Below, piece by piece: positions 7,842 to 16,636 of a DNA stretch of 64,000 nucleotides. The stretch covers positions 33,809-97,808 of the forward strand of contig JEMX01000097.1 of NCBI GenBank assembly GCA_000585055.1, in the 5' to 3' direction. The DNA comes from Candidatus Accumulibacter appositus. GTDB taxonomy: Bacteria > Pseudomonadota > Gammaproteobacteria > Burkholderiales > Rhodocyclaceae. The notes under the pieces are model-generated. The model was not told the origin of the DNA, made no database searches, and saw only the letters and a list, made by a program, of their open reading frames with translations. The translations under genes were made by a program, and so were the position numbers. Numbering within the stretch: the stretch's first letter is position 1; every line of letters starts with the position of its first letter.

Positions 7842-8381
7842 TCAGTCCCCGGAGTAGTCCGACTCCTGGCCTCCGGCAAGGCTGGCATCGGCAGCACTGT
7901 CCGAGCGCAGTCCTTCTGCGGCGGGCAGGCGTGCCGGCGGCAGAAAGGCCAGGGTGCAGGCACTTTCATGCCCGATCAAGGGTTTCGGCAGCGGCACGAT
8001 TTCCACATCGGTGACCCCGACTTCGATCATTCCCAGGCGTTCGGCCGCCGCCCGCGAGAGGTCGATGACCCGGCTGCGATGGCCCATGCGATCGTTGATC
8101 CGGACCACCACGCAGTAGGCGGAAAAAGGGCGGCGGACGGCAACCACCGTTCCCAGTGGGAAGCGATTGCTCGCCGCCGAAAGCTTGCTGTGATGAAAGG
8201 TTTTGCCCGAGGCAGTTCTGCGGCCGGTAAATCGTTTGCCGTAGAAACTCGCCCGACCGGAAAGAATTGACGGCATTTCCGGCCACTCGCCGGCCCGCTT
8301 GAGAAGCGTCGCGGATTCGCCGAGCGCCGGTCCAGAAACCGCGGACAGGGCCAGGGCGAGCAGCGCCAACAGCCGCTTCAC
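7842..8381 (-). CDS. RlpA-like double-psi beta-barrel protein (short, no SPOR domain)
   Basis: A 179-residue secreted protein. After an N-terminal hydrophobic signal (KRLLALLALALSAVSGPALG) it contains the RlpA core: GRASFYGKRFTGRRTASG, FPLGTVVAV, then VRINDRMGHRSRVIDLSRAAAERLGM. These are the usual double-psi beta-barrel landmarks with the catalytic-type Asp in INDR. The canonical RlpA is a lytic transglycosylase acting on denuded septal glycan. Unlike the second RlpA in this window (14433), it lacks a lipobox and a SPOR domain and ends in a low-complexity tail. The GTG at 8381 was chosen because it gives a clean signal peptide; the frame is open upstream to 8474 and no strong ribosome site decides the start. 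Confidence 0.75.
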   Translation of the reverse strand: MKRLLALLALALSAVSGPALGESATLLKRAGEWPEMPSILSGRASFYGKRFTGRRTASGKTFHHSKLSAASNRFPLGTVVAVRRPFSAYCVVVRINDRMGHRSRVIDLSRAAAERLGMIEVGVTDVEIVPLPKPLIGHESACTLAFLPPARLPAAEGLRSDSAADASLAGGQESDYSGD

Positions 8382-8704
8382 CGAACGCAGGCCCAGGCCA
8401 GCGCCAGCCCGGCAAGCTGTCGCATGGGCAGCAGCGCTGGTCGCCGGGCCGCGATCACCGCCACCGCCTGCCATTCAGCTGCCAAGGGCAAGGACCGCTA
8501 AAGCCAGCCCACAGCTCGGCAAAGCGCTTACAATTCCAGTTTTTTGTGCACAATGGCGCATGCAAGGTCCCCCCGCGGTGGCATCCGGTCACCAGTAATG
8601 GCGCAAGCTGCTAAGAATAGCCTGCTCACTGGCGCCCGCACAAGCCACACAGCGATCTCCCCTGCCCCCTGCCGGGCACCGGCATTGCCCTGAAGGCGGT
8701 CGAA

Positions 8705-9223
8705 ATGAGAACTCACCTGCTTCCCGACTGGTTACGCGCGCTGCTGATGCGCAGCGTCGGCTATCGCCACTATTCGCTGGTCGTTGCAGTCATCGCCTTC
8801 GTGACCACCATCACCTTCAGCTTTCCTTTCATCGCCGTACTGATCCCCGCCGTGCTGCTGGCGCCGCGGCGCTGGCGCACGCTCGGCCTGCTCTGCGGCC
8901 TGGCCAGCGGCTGCGGGGCGGCCGTGTTGGTCGAAATTTTCCAGTACCTGGGTTGGGAGTTCATCGCCGCCCGCTACCCTGAACTGGTGAGCATGGAAGT
9001 CTGGCAGCAGGCCAGCGAATGGCTGCAAAGCTGGGGCCTGCTGGCCGTCCTTCTTATCGCCGGCTCGCCGATGCCACAGACCCCGGCCCTGCTGTTCTGC
9101 GCTCTGGCCGACGTCTCGTCGCTGGGGATTCTGGCGGCGGTGGCTATCGGCAAGACGGCCAAGTACCTGTTCATGGGCTGGGCCACCGCCCACTACCCCT
9201 CGCGCTTCATTCGCTACAACTGA
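8705..9223 (+). CDS. VTT-domain (DedA/YqaA-like) membrane protein
   Basis: A 172-residue membrane protein with about four hydrophobic segments. The sequence FSFPFIAVLIPAVLLAPRR resembles the re-entrant loop region of YqaA/VTT proteins. LLIAGSPMPQTPALLFCALA followed by AVAIGKTAKYLFMGW matches the second half, where SNARE-associated/DedA proteins have P-P and GR-like motifs. Homologues are linked to lipid scrambling or undecaprenyl phosphate and phosphatidylethanolamine recycling, but this subgroup is uncharacterised. The gene is alone, with 230 bases upstream and its stop 51 bases before the convergent lipA end. Confidence 0.72.
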   Translation: MRTHLLPDWLRALLMRSVGYRHYSLVVAVIAFVTTITFSFPFIAVLIPAVLLAPRRWRTLGLLCGLASGCGAAVLVEIFQYLGWEFIAARYPELVSMEVWQQASEWLQSWGLLAVLLIAGSPMPQTPALLFCALADVSSLGILAAVAIGKTAKYLFMGWATAHYPSRFIRYN

Positions 9224-9274
9224 CTACCGCCGGTGCGGCCGGCTCGCAATGAACGAAGCGCCAGGCGCCCGCGT

Positions 9275-10276
9275 TCAGGCGACGCCAGCGCTTTCTGCCT
9301 GCACGTCCGCCCAGTAGCTCGAACGCACCATCGGCCCGCAGGCGGCGCCGGTAAAGCCCATCGCCAGTGCCTGCTGCTCGTACATTTTGAAGGTCTCCGG
9401 ATGGACGTAGCGAGCAACCGGCAGGTGGTGGCTCGACGGCGCCAGATACTGACCAATGGTAAGCATTTCGACATCGTTGGCACGCAGGTCGCGCAGCACC
9501 TCGATGATCTCTTCGTCGGTCTCGCCGAGGCCGACCATCAATCCCGATTTGGTCGGAATCTGCGGGTAGCGCGCCTTGAAGCCCTTCATGAAAGCCAGCG
9601 AATGCGCGTAGTCGGCGCCCGGACGCGCCTGCCGGTAGAGCCTCGGCACGGTCTCCATGTTGTGATTGAGGACGTCGGGCAAGGACCTGCCGAGCACCTC
9701 CAGAGCGATCTCCATGCGCCCGCGAAAGTCCGGGACCAGGGTTTCGATGGTCGTCGTCGGCGAGCTGCGACGCACGGCGCTGATGACATCGACGAAATGC
9801 TGCGCGCCGCCGTCGCGCAGGTCGTCGCGATCAACGCTGGTGATCACCACGTAGCGCAGCTGCAGGCTGGCAACGCTGTCCGCCAGATGCGCAGGCTCGT
9901 CGATATCCGGCGGTAGCGGTTTGCCATGGCCGACGTCGCAAAACGGACAGCGCCGCGTACAGACGTCACCAAGAATCATGAAGGTCGCCGTGCCGCGACC
10001 GAAGCATTCGCCGATGTTCGGGCAAGCGGCCTCTTCGCACACGGTGTGCAGTTTCTGCTCGCGCAGCATTTTTTTGATTTCGCCAAAGCGCCCCGTGGCG
10101 TTGCCGGCCTTGACGCGAATCCAGTCCGGCTTGCGCTGCGGGGCCTGCGGGATGATCTTGATTGGAATGCGCGCCGTCTTCAGCTCGCCCCGCTCCTTGA
10201 CACCGGCGACGCGGGCGGCCGGCCTGCCGACGCTGCTCGCCTGCTCCCGTTCCTGATCCTGATCCTGATTGCTCAT
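9275..10276 (-). CDS. lipA: Lipoyl synthase
   Basis: Radical-SAM enzyme that inserts two sulfurs into protein-bound octanoyl chains. Both iron-sulfur cluster motifs are visible: the auxiliary CX4CX5C (C80, C85, C91 in [12 protein letters not shown]) and the radical-SAM CX3CX2C (C106, C110, C113 in [11 protein letters not shown]). The C-terminal RSSYWAD provides the conserved serine ligand of the auxiliary cluster. It is 333 residues long, normal for the family. The first residues are a short hexanucleotide repeat (QDQDQ). It starts two bases after the lipB stop, so the two are translationally linked in an operon with ybeD, dat and probably dacA. Confidence 0.97.
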   Translation of the reverse strand: MSNQDQDQEREQASSVGRPAARVAGVKERGELKTARIPIKIIPQAPQRKPDWIRVKAGNATGRFGEIKKMLREQKLHTVCEEAACPNIGECFGRGTATFMILGDVCTRRCPFCDVGHGKPLPPDIDEPAHLADSVASLQLRYVVITSVDRDDLRDGGAQHFVDVISAVRRSSPTTTIETLVPDFRGRMEIALEVLGRSLPDVLNHNMETVPRLYRQARPGADYAHSLAFMKGFKARYPQIPTKSGLMVGLGETDEEIIEVLRDLRANDVEMLTIGQYLAPSSHHLPVARYVHPETFKMYEQQALAMGFTGAACGPMVRSSYWADVQAESAGVA

Positions 10277-10278
10277 CG

Positions 10279-11004
10279 TTACCTGCGCTCCAGTTGTACT
10301 GCCAGATGGTCAGCCAAGACCGTCGCCGCTTGCGACGGGGTCAGCGAAATGCCGAGGTCCCGCGTCTGGGTGACCGCCAGACCGGGGTAGCCGCAAGGAT
10401 TGATTGCCGCAAAGGGCGACAGATCCATGTCCACGTTCAAGCTGACGCCGTGATAGCTATGGCCCCTGCGCACGCGCAAACCGAGCGCAGCCACTTTGGC
10501 CGCAGCCACATAGACCCCCGGCGCACCCGCATGCCTTTCCGCCAGCACGCCGTGCGCAGCAAGGAGGTCGATCACCGCCTGCTCGATGGCGCTGACCAGC
10601 TGGCGAACTTTCAGCTGGCGCCGGCCGAGGTCGAGCAGGGCGTAGATGACCACCTGACCAGGTCCGTGATAGGTGATCTGGCCACCGCGATCGCTGTTCA
10701 CCAGAGGGATGCCGAGATCGGTCAGCAAGTGCTCGGCTCTGCCCGCCTGACCGAGAGTGAAGACCGGCGGGTGCTCGCAACACCAAAGTTCGTCGGCGGT
10801 CTGCTCGCTGCGCGCGGCTGTAAAGTCGATCATCGCCTGCCAGGTCTGCAGGTACTCGACACGACCGAGATTGCGGACCAACAAGCCGGCCTTCGCCATT
10901 CGGCCCGGCAGGGCATCAGCCTCGCCGCCAACACACTCATCCATCGCGACCGCATCCAAGGCAACGACTGAACGCGACGCGAGGCGCCGCTTTTCGTCGC
11001 TCAT
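10279..11004 (-). CDS. lipB: Octanoyl-[acyl carrier protein]:protein octanoyltransferase
   Basis: Transfers octanoate from acyl carrier protein to lipoyl domains, feeding LipA. The signature [12 protein letters not shown] and the downstream lysine in [12 protein letters not shown] are present, followed by the NPCGYPGL block. The reading frame gives 241 residues, about 30 longer than the E. coli enzyme at the N-terminus. The ATG at 11004 overlaps the ybeD stop as ATGA, which argues for translational coupling from there. A start at 10899 ([14 protein letters not shown]) would match the usual length and is the main alternative. Confidence 0.94.
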   Translation of the reverse strand: MSDEKRRLASRSVVALDAVAMDECVGGEADALPGRMAKAGLLVRNLGRVEYLQTWQAMIDFTAARSEQTADELWCCEHPPVFTLGQAGRAEHLLTDLGIPLVNSDRGGQITYHGPGQVVIYALLDLGRRQLKVRQLVSAIEQAVIDLLAAHGVLAERHAGAPGVYVAAAKVAALGLRVRRGHSYHGVSLNVDMDLSPFAAINPCGYPGLAVTQTRDLGISLTPSQAATVLADHLAVQLERR

Positions 11005-11270
11005 AGGACGATCTTGACTAGCGGGTGACTGCTTAGTTCCCGGTATAGGGTGTCGAGTTGCGCGCGACTGGTGGCCTTGATGGTGCAGGTCAGACTGACG
11101 TACTTGCCGCCACTCGAAGCACGCATGCTCATCGTCGCGCCGTCGAAATCGGGCGCATGCCGCAGCACAACCGCAAGCACCTCCTGTGCCAGGGCGCTGT
11201 CGGCCAGACCCATTATCTTGAGGGGAAAGGCACAGGGAAAGTCGAACAGGCCGTCGCGCTCATCAGCCAT
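11001..11270 (-). CDS. ybeD: YbeD/DUF493 family protein
   Basis: An 89-residue ACT-like small protein of unknown biochemical role, conserved between dacA and lipB in many proteobacteria. FDFPCAFPLKIMG at the N-terminus and the C-terminal [18 protein letters not shown] are the recognisable ends; E. coli YbeD has the matching pattern LLEFPTPFTYKVMG and DIVRMVL. The start at 11270 was chosen by this alignment and overlaps the dat stop by 8 bases; an upstream ATG at 11294 is possible. Its stop overlaps lipB (ATGA). Regulation of lipoate or cell-wall enzymes has been suggested for the family but is not established. Confidence 0.85.
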   Translation of the reverse strand: MADERDGLFDFPCAFPLKIMGLADSALAQEVLAVVLRHAPDFDGATMSMRASSGGKYVSLTCTIKATSRAQLDTLYRELSSHPLVKIVL

Positions 11271-12138
11271 CGCCGCGACCACCGCCTTCACCATCGCGCG
11301 CGACCCGCTGACGGTAGGCGCTGTACCAGGCCTGCATCCTGCGTACGGCCGGGCCGGGCTTGCCGCTGCCGACTGGCTGGCCGTCGAGACGGGTGATCGG
11401 CAGGACTTCGCGTGTCGAGGAGGTCAGCCACAGTTCGTCGGCGACGCGCAACTCGGCCTCGGCAATATCGCGCAGCTGGCATGGCATGGCATGCGCTGCG
11501 GCCAGTTCGAGAACCAGATCGTAGGTGATTCCCGCCAGCATGCGGTGATCCCGCTGCGGTGCCAGCAGCACATTGTCCTTGACCACGAAAATGTTCGACG
11601 TTGCCCCCTCGCTGAGCATGCCGTCGCGCAGCAGAATCGTTTCCGCGGCGCCGACGTCGATCGCCTGTTGACGAAGGAGCACGTTGGGAAGCAGCGAGAC
11701 GGTTTTCAGGTGGCAGCGCAACCAGCGGTTGTCGACCGCACTGAGTACGGCAATGCCGTCTTCGCGTTGCGCGGTCAAGGACGGCAAGGCGGTCGAGAAG
11801 ATGAAGACCGTCGGCGGCAGATCTTTCGGGAAGCTCTGGTCACGCTTGCTGTCGGCGCCACGCGTCACCTGCAGGTACAGCGACTGATCGTCGAAGTCGC
11901 TTTCGCTGATCACCCGTTGCAGGCGTTCGCGCCACTCGCCGGCGCTGTGTGGATTGGCCAGCGCAATGCCGTCGAGCGTGCGCTGCAGGCGCGTCAGGTG
12001 TTCCTCCAGCCGGAACGCACGCCGGTCATAGACCGGGATGACTTCGTAGGCACCGTCGCCAAAGAGGAAGCCGCGATCGAGCGGCGAGATCCTGGCCTCG
12101 GCAAGCGGCAGGAATTGCCCGTTGAGATAGGCCGTCAT
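11263..12138 (-). CDS. dat: D-amino acid aminotransferase (class IV PLP enzyme)
   Basis: A fold-type IV aminotransferase of 291 residues. RGFLFGDGAYEVIPVY marks the N-terminal domain, K145 in HLKTVSLLPN is the expected PLP Schiff-base lysine, and EGATSNIFVV is the class IV signature. D-amino acid aminotransferase is preferred over branched-chain aminotransferase because the N-terminal pattern and the location between a D-Ala-D-Ala carboxypeptidase gene and lip genes match betaproteobacterial dat. It would interconvert D-alanine and D-glutamate. It lies 34 bases after dacA and overlaps ybeD, so a single operon dacA-dat-ybeD-lipB-lipA is likely. 4-amino-4-deoxychorismate lyase is a less likely relative. 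Confidence 0.85.
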   Translation of the reverse strand: MTAYLNGQFLPLAEARISPLDRGFLFGDGAYEVIPVYDRRAFRLEEHLTRLQRTLDGIALANPHSAGEWRERLQRVISESDFDDQSLYLQVTRGADSKRDQSFPKDLPPTVFIFSTALPSLTAQREDGIAVLSAVDNRWLRCHLKTVSLLPNVLLRQQAIDVGAAETILLRDGMLSEGATSNIFVVKDNVLLAPQRDHRMLAGITYDLVLELAAAHAMPCQLRDIAEAELRVADELWLTSSTREVLPITRLDGQPVGSGKPGPAVRRMQAWYSAYRQRVARDGEGGGRGDG

Positions 12139-12172
12139 CGGCGGTCTTCCGTCGTCACTTCAGGCGCGGCAC

Positions 12173-13306
12173 CTAGTTGAACCACATCCGCACGGTGTCT
12201 ATCACCCGGCCGACGATCCCCGCGACCGGCACTGCTTCAAGCGCGACAACCGGGTAGTCGCCGTAGGGCTTGCCATCGACGCTGACTTTCAGCGTCGCCA
12301 GCGTTTGCCCCACGTTCACCGGTGCCAGCAAGGGCTGTTGGGAAACCAGCTCGGTCTGGATCTTCGGCCCGAAACCCTTGGGCACGACGATCACCAGATC
12401 GTCGGCAAAACCGATATTGACCGTGGCTTCCTTGCCTTTCCAGACTTTCAGATTGGAAACCGGAGCGTTCTTGGCATACAACTGCACGCCATCGTAGAAC
12501 TGGAAGCCGTAGTTGAGCAGCTTCAGCGACTCCTGGATGCGCACACTCGAAGACGACGCACCGAGGACCACTGACAGCAAGCGGCGCGGACCGCGTTTCG
12601 CCGACGACACCAGACAGTAACCCGCAGCATTGGTGTAACCGGTCTTGAGACCGTCGACCGTCGGATCGATCCACAGCAGGCGGTTGCGATTCGGCTGCGT
12701 GATGTTGTTGTAGGTATATTCCTTCATTGAATAGTACTTGGCGTACTCGTCGGGGAAATCGCGAATCAGTGCGGAGGCCAGAGTTGCCAGGTCGCGAGCG
12801 GTGGTGTAGTGGTCGGGGTCGGGCAAGCCGTTCGAGTTGCGAAACTGAGAGCCCGTCATACCCAGTCGCCGCGCCTCGCGATTCATCATCTGTGCGAAGT
12901 TTTCTTCGTCGCCGGCAATGGCTTCGGACAAGGCGACACAGGCGTCATTTCCCGACTGAACGATCATACCCTTGAGCAAATCGTCGACTTTGACCTCGGT
13001 CCCCACCTGGATAAACATCCTGGAACCGCCGGTCTTCCATGCCTTGCGCGAAATCAGCACTTCCTGGTCGAGCTTGAGGGTTCCCTGCTTGAGTGCCGAG
13101 AAAGCCAGGTAAGCCGTCATCAGTTTGGTCAGCGACGCCGGTTCGAGGCGCTCGTCTGGCGCCTGGGCGGCAAGCTCCTGGCCCGAAGTCATCTCGACCA
13201 GCAGCCATGACTTGGCGGCCAGTGCCGGCGGCGTCGGTAGCTGTTGGGCAAACGCGAGGATGGGGAGACAAAGCACAACGAAAAGCAGAGAGCGTAGCTT
13301 GAGCAT
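12173..13306 (-). CDS. dacA: D-alanyl-D-alanine carboxypeptidase (PBP5/6 type)
   Basis: Periplasmic low-molecular-mass penicillin-binding protein that trims the terminal D-Ala of peptidoglycan stems. The three active-site motifs are in order: SLTK with S58 and K61, SGN at 118-120, and KTG at 221-223. An N-terminal signal (LRSLLFVVLCLPILAFA) precedes the catalytic domain. The C-terminal beta-domain (about 280-370) ends in VGRVIDTVRMWFN, an amphipathic membrane-anchoring helix as in PBP5. Start set at ATG 13306; a GTG at 13318 also lies downstream of the -10 box. It heads the dat-ybeD-lipB-lipA group. Confidence 0.95.
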   Translation of the reverse strand: MLKLRSLLFVVLCLPILAFAQQLPTPPALAAKSWLLVEMTSGQELAAQAPDERLEPASLTKLMTAYLAFSALKQGTLKLDQEVLISRKAWKTGGSRMFIQVGTEVKVDDLLKGMIVQSGNDACVALSEAIAGDEENFAQMMNREARRLGMTGSQFRNSNGLPDPDHYTTARDLATLASALIRDFPDEYAKYYSMKEYTYNNITQPNRNRLLWIDPTVDGLKTGYTNAAGYCLVSSAKRGPRRLLSVVLGASSSSVRIQESLKLLNYGFQFYDGVQLYAKNAPVSNLKVWKGKEATVNIGFADDLVIVVPKGFGPKIQTELVSQQPLLAPVNVGQTLATLKVSVDGKPYGDYPVVALEAVPVAGIVGRVIDTVRMWFN

Positions 13307-13335
13307 GGCAGGGTTCACGGCAAAAAAAGAAACGG

Positions 13336-13341
13336 ATTATA
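13336..13341 (-). promoter_or_regulatory. Extended -10 promoter element of dacA
   Basis: TGCTATAAT reads toward dacA: a perfect TATAAT with an upstream TGN extension. Transcription would begin near 13329, about 23 bases before the ATG. No clear -35 is needed for an extended -10 promoter. Confidence 0.6.
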
Positions 13342-13505
13342 GCAAGCCCTCCGCCGCCGGCCTGTAGCCATTTTGTGACCAGGGCACAGCCTTGAATCCC
13401 GTCTTTCGTGATTTAACGCACACGCGCGCGCCCTTCCCGACAAGTACGATGAGGGCTGTTTTTTTGGCACCCCTGCCCACTCGAAAGTGGCCTTCCCTGG
13501 ACCCC

Positions 13506-14432
13506 ATGTTGCCACCGTTCCGACCTCTCTCAAGCGCTCTCGACCTGCAAGGCGCTTTTGCGCAACTGTCAAGACGCAGTTTCTCCAGCGACAGCCTGGA
13601 CGACTGCTTGCGACAACTCACGGCCGCGACGGGGCGTATGCTCGACGTCGAGCGCGTCAGTCTGTGGGGGCTTACCGCCCAGCGACAAAGTCTGGAGTGC
13701 ATTGATCTCTACGAGCTTTCCCGCAACCGCCATAGCGTCGGGGGAACGCTGCAGGCCGCTCGCTACCCCGAGTACTTCCAGGCGCTGAACCGGGGCGAGC
13801 CGATCGTTGCCGACGACGCCATGAAGCATCCCAGCACGCAGGCGTTCACAGAGGATTACCTGCTGATGAACGGGATCAGCGCGCTGATCAATTCGCCAGT
13901 TCACGTCAACGGAGAACTGCAGGGCGTCCTGTGCATCGAGCGCGTCGGACCCCACTCGGCATGGACTTCGCTGCAGCGCCTGTTGGCGCACGCGGTGGCC
14001 AACCTGGTCAGTCTGGCGCTGGTACAGCACCAGGTACTGCAGATTGAGGAGGATCTGCGCGATGCGAACAGCCTGCGGCTGGCGCTGTTTGCCGGGGCGC
14101 GCGACGCGATTCTGATTTCGGACGCCAGAACCGGGCATATTCTCGACGCCAACCCGCAGGCCGAGAAGCTGTTCGGACGCCAGTTGCAGCAGCTGCTAGG
14201 TCTGCTGCAGAGCGAGCTACATTCTGCAGGCGACGGTCTGGACCTGCGCCAACTGCTCACGCTGGGCCATACCAATGACGCCGAAGCGGTGCGCAGCACG
14301 GTGGTCAACGGTGATGGCCACATCGTGCCGGTTGAAATCACCGGCCACGAAGTCGAACTCGAAAAAGGTCGCAGGATCGTGCACGGCGTTTTCCGTCCCC
14401 TGGCGGTGCTAAAAGAGCCGGGCGAAAGCTGA
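13506..14432 (+). CDS. GAF-PAS sensory protein without an output domain
   Basis: A soluble protein of about 308 residues. A GAF domain spans roughly residues 15-180 (FSSDSLDDCLRQLTAATGRMLDVERVSLWGL through VNGELQGVLCIERVG...SLQRLLAHAVANL). A linker with helical character (LQIEEDLRDANSLRLALF) leads to a PAS domain from about 195 (ARDAILISDARTGHILDANPQAEKLFGR). No kinase, GGDEF, EAL or DNA-binding part follows, so it must act through partners. Several starts are possible: TTG 13392, ATG 13449 or ATG 13506; none has a strong ribosome site, and I took the one closest to the domain. It is the only plus-strand gene in a long minus-strand block, between rlpA and dacA, genes that are adjacent in enterobacteria. 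Confidence 0.75.
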   Translation: MLPPFRPLSSALDLQGAFAQLSRRSFSSDSLDDCLRQLTAATGRMLDVERVSLWGLTAQRQSLECIDLYELSRNRHSVGGTLQAARYPEYFQALNRGEPIVADDAMKHPSTQAFTEDYLLMNGISALINSPVHVNGELQGVLCIERVGPHSAWTSLQRLLAHAVANLVSLALVQHQVLQIEEDLRDANSLRLALFAGARDAILISDARTGHILDANPQAEKLFGRQLQQLLGLLQSELHSAGDGLDLRQLLTLGHTNDAEAVRSTVVNGDGHIVPVEITGHEVELEKGRRIVHGVFRPLAVLKEPGES

Positions 14433-15533
14433 TCAGCGGGTGATGAAAGTCGGCTTGTAGCCCAGCGCCAGGCGAATCCGCTCGGCGACTCTTTCGGCGT
14501 CGACGCGGCTTCGATAGGGCCCCATGTGCACGCGGTGCATGCCCCCGCCGGCGTTGATCTCGATGCCCTCGTTGAGCCAATCCAACTCGCGCAGCAAATG
14601 CACGCGCAGGCTCTCGGCGTTTTCAGCGCTAGCGAATGCACCCAGCTGCAGGAAAACGCCAGGCAGTGCCGCAGGCGTGGCCGGCAGCGGCGCGGCAGGG
14701 GATGAAACCAGCGCCGGTCGCTCGGCTCGAAGTACTGGCTCCGGTTCCGGCGGCGGCGGCGGCGATTCCACGGCGACGGCCTCGAAACCCATGTTGGCCG
14801 CCAGCAGTTCAATCTCGTCGCGTTCGCCGGAGGGCGGCAGCACTTGTCGCGGACGCGGTACCGGTGTCGGCGCCGGCATAAGCTGCGCATAGGTCATGGT
14901 CGTCGCGCCATCCGGCACGATCGAATCGACCTGCACCAGAGTGCTGCCGTCATCCACATAACCCAGGCGGTAAGCGGCGGCATACGAGAGGTCGATGACT
15001 CGGTCGGCATGGAAGGGGCCACGATCAATGACCCGCACGACCACCGACTTGCCGTTGCTGACATTGGTCACCCGGACGTACGAGGGGATGGCCAGGGTCG
15101 GATGCGCAGCGGTCATCGCGAACATGTCGTAGCGTTCGCCGATCGACGTCTTCTGGCCATGAAACTTCTTGCCGTACCAACTGGCGATGCCACGTTCTTG
15201 ATGCGCTGAGAGGCTGGTTTTCGGCTGGTAGGCCTTACCGAGGACGACGTATGGCCGGTTGGCAAAGCGATGCAGCGGCTCGAGCATGGGTTGTGCGTCC
15301 GGGATATCGTCCAGGTTATCGGGAATTTCGTCGCCCGGACCATCGTCCTTGTAGTAGCCGCCGCCCCGCTTCTGCACCACCGGCTTGCGGCCCGTCTTGC
15401 TGCGCTCGGCAGTGGCATCGGATGAACGCGACGGCGAACCGCCACAGCCGGTGAGCAGTGCCGGCAGGGCCAACAGCACGAGCACTATGCAGCCGGCCCG
15501 CGCAGTCAAGAAGCCGCTCTTTCCTCGCTTCAT
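14433..15533 (-). CDS. rlpA: Septal ring lytic transglycosylase RlpA (lipoprotein with SPOR domain)
   Basis: A 366-residue outer-membrane lipoprotein with lipobox LLTGC (C30). The double-psi beta-barrel core runs from about residue 100 to 190: ERGIASWYGKKFHGQKTS, IPSYVRVTN, then VVRVIDRGPFHADRVIDLSYAAA. A Pro-rich linker (PPPPPEPEP) leads to a C-terminal SPOR domain (GVFLQLGAFASAENAES... to the end), which binds denuded glycan at the septum. The start ATG at 15533 overlaps the rodA stop (ATGA). The frame stays open far upstream through rodA in another frame, which is coincidental. It is the last gene of the mreB-to-rlpA group; its stop abuts the convergent GAF-PAS gene with no gap. Confidence 0.94.
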   Translation of the reverse strand: MKRGKSGFLTARAGCIVLVLLALPALLTGCGGSPSRSSDATAERSKTGRKPVVQKRGGGYYKDDGPGDEIPDNLDDIPDAQPMLEPLHRFANRPYVVLGKAYQPKTSLSAHQERGIASWYGKKFHGQKTSIGERYDMFAMTAAHPTLAIPSYVRVTNVSNGKSVVVRVIDRGPFHADRVIDLSYAAAYRLGYVDDGSTLVQVDSIVPDGATTMTYAQLMPAPTPVPRPRQVLPPSGERDEIELLAANMGFEAVAVESPPPPPEPEPVLRAERPALVSSPAAPLPATPAALPGVFLQLGAFASAENAESLRVHLLRELDWLNEGIEINAGGGMHRVHMGPYRSRVDAERVAERIRLALGYKPTFITR

Positions 15534-16633
15534 GTCCTGACCAGCATTCTGTGCGTGTTGATGCTCATCAGCATACCAATACCGACCGACAGCGTCACCA
15601 GTGCGGTGCCTCCGTAACTCATGAACGGTAGCGGCACACCGACCACCGGCAAGATGCCGCTGACCATGCCCATATTCACGAAGACATAGGTGAAGAAGCT
15701 GAGAGTCACGGAGCCGGCCAGTACCCGCCCGAAAAGCGTCGATGCGTTGCCGGCAATGATCAGCCCGCGACCAATCAGCAGCAGGTAGAGCAGCAGCAGG
15801 ATGCCATTGCCGAGCAAGCCTCGCTCCTCGGCAAAAACGGCCAGAATGAAATCCGTGTGACGCTCGGGAATGAACTCCAGGTGGGTCTGCGTACCGGCCA
15901 GCCAACCCTTGCCATAATTGCCACCCGAGCCAATGGCGATGGTGGACTGGATGATGTGATAGCCGGACCCGAGCGGATCGGTCGTCGGGTCGAGCAAGGT
16001 CAGAATGCGTTTTCGCTGGTAATCGTGCAGCATGGTCCAGGCAAAAGGCGCAGCAGCCCCGGCGACCGCCAACAGGCCGCCGATCACCCGCCAGGACAGA
16101 CCGGCGAAGAAGATCACGTAAAAGCCGGCAGCGCCGACGAGAATCGCCGTCCCCAAGTCCGGTTGCTTGGCAATCAGTGCGAAGGGCACCAGCAGAAGCA
16201 GGCTGGCGACGACATAATGGCGGAACTTGAGCAGCGCTTCGTGCTTGTGGAAATACCATGCCAGCATCAGCGGCACGGCAATCTTCAGCAGCTCCGAAGG
16301 CTGGATACGGGTAAAGCCGAGCGACAACCAGCGCCGAGCACCATTGACCTTGATCCCGAAGAAGAACACCAGGATCAGAAGAAGCACGCCAACGAGGTAC
16401 AGCGGCACACCGAAGCGCATCAGCTTCTGTGGTGGCAGCTGCGCCACTGCCCACATCGCACACAGCCCAATAGCCATGTTCACCATCTGCGGCACGAGAT
16501 GACTGTTGGCGTCATAGGTCGCGCTGTAGACGGTGGGCAGCCCGGCCGCCATCAGCATCAGGGTAATCAGCAGCAGTGGCGTGTCGAGGTGCGCAACCAG
16601 GCCACGCCAAGCACGCGCCAGGAACTCCTGCAT
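15530..16633 (-). CDS. rodA: Rod shape-determining peptidoglycan glycosyltransferase RodA (SEDS family)
   Basis: Polytopic membrane glycosyltransferase that polymerises lipid II for side-wall growth with PBP2. The 367 residues contain about ten hydrophobic segments and the SEDS landmarks: NGARRWLSLGFTRIQPSELLKIA near residue 95-120, KQPDLGTAILVGAAG, IIQSTIAIGSGGNYGKGWLAGTQTHLEFIPERHTDFI and the C-terminal VGVPLPFMSYGGTAL. It is separated from mrdA by three bases and overlaps rlpA by four, so expression of the three is tightly linked. Confidence 0.97.
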   Translation of the reverse strand: MQEFLARAWRGLVAHLDTPLLLITLMLMAAGLPTVYSATYDANSHLVPQMVNMAIGLCAMWAVAQLPPQKLMRFGVPLYLVGVLLLILVFFFGIKVNGARRWLSLGFTRIQPSELLKIAVPLMLAWYFHKHEALLKFRHYVVASLLLLVPFALIAKQPDLGTAILVGAAGFYVIFFAGLSWRVIGGLLAVAGAAAPFAWTMLHDYQRKRILTLLDPTTDPLGSGYHIIQSTIAIGSGGNYGKGWLAGTQTHLEFIPERHTDFILAVFAEERGLLGNGILLLLYLLLIGRGLIIAGNASTLFGRVLAGSVTLSFFTYVFVNMGMVSGILPVVGVPLPFMSYGGTALVTLSVGIGMLMSINTHRMLVRT

Positions 16634-16636
16634 CAG

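Noticed and set aside
6433..7857. Long plus-strand frame (474 codons) opposite prpC
   Set aside because: Composition is His/Arg/Gln-rich mirror sequence; prpC motifs are complete on the minus strand.
11050..12180. Long plus-strand frame across ybeD and dat
   Set aside because: No ribosome site or family pattern; dat and ybeD are clearly coded on the opposite strand. High GC produces many such mirror frames.
14433..16463. A 676-codon open frame covering rlpA and most of rodA
   Set aside because: Only the part after ATG 15533 reads as RlpA; the upstream part is the wrong frame of rodA, which is unmistakable in its own frame.
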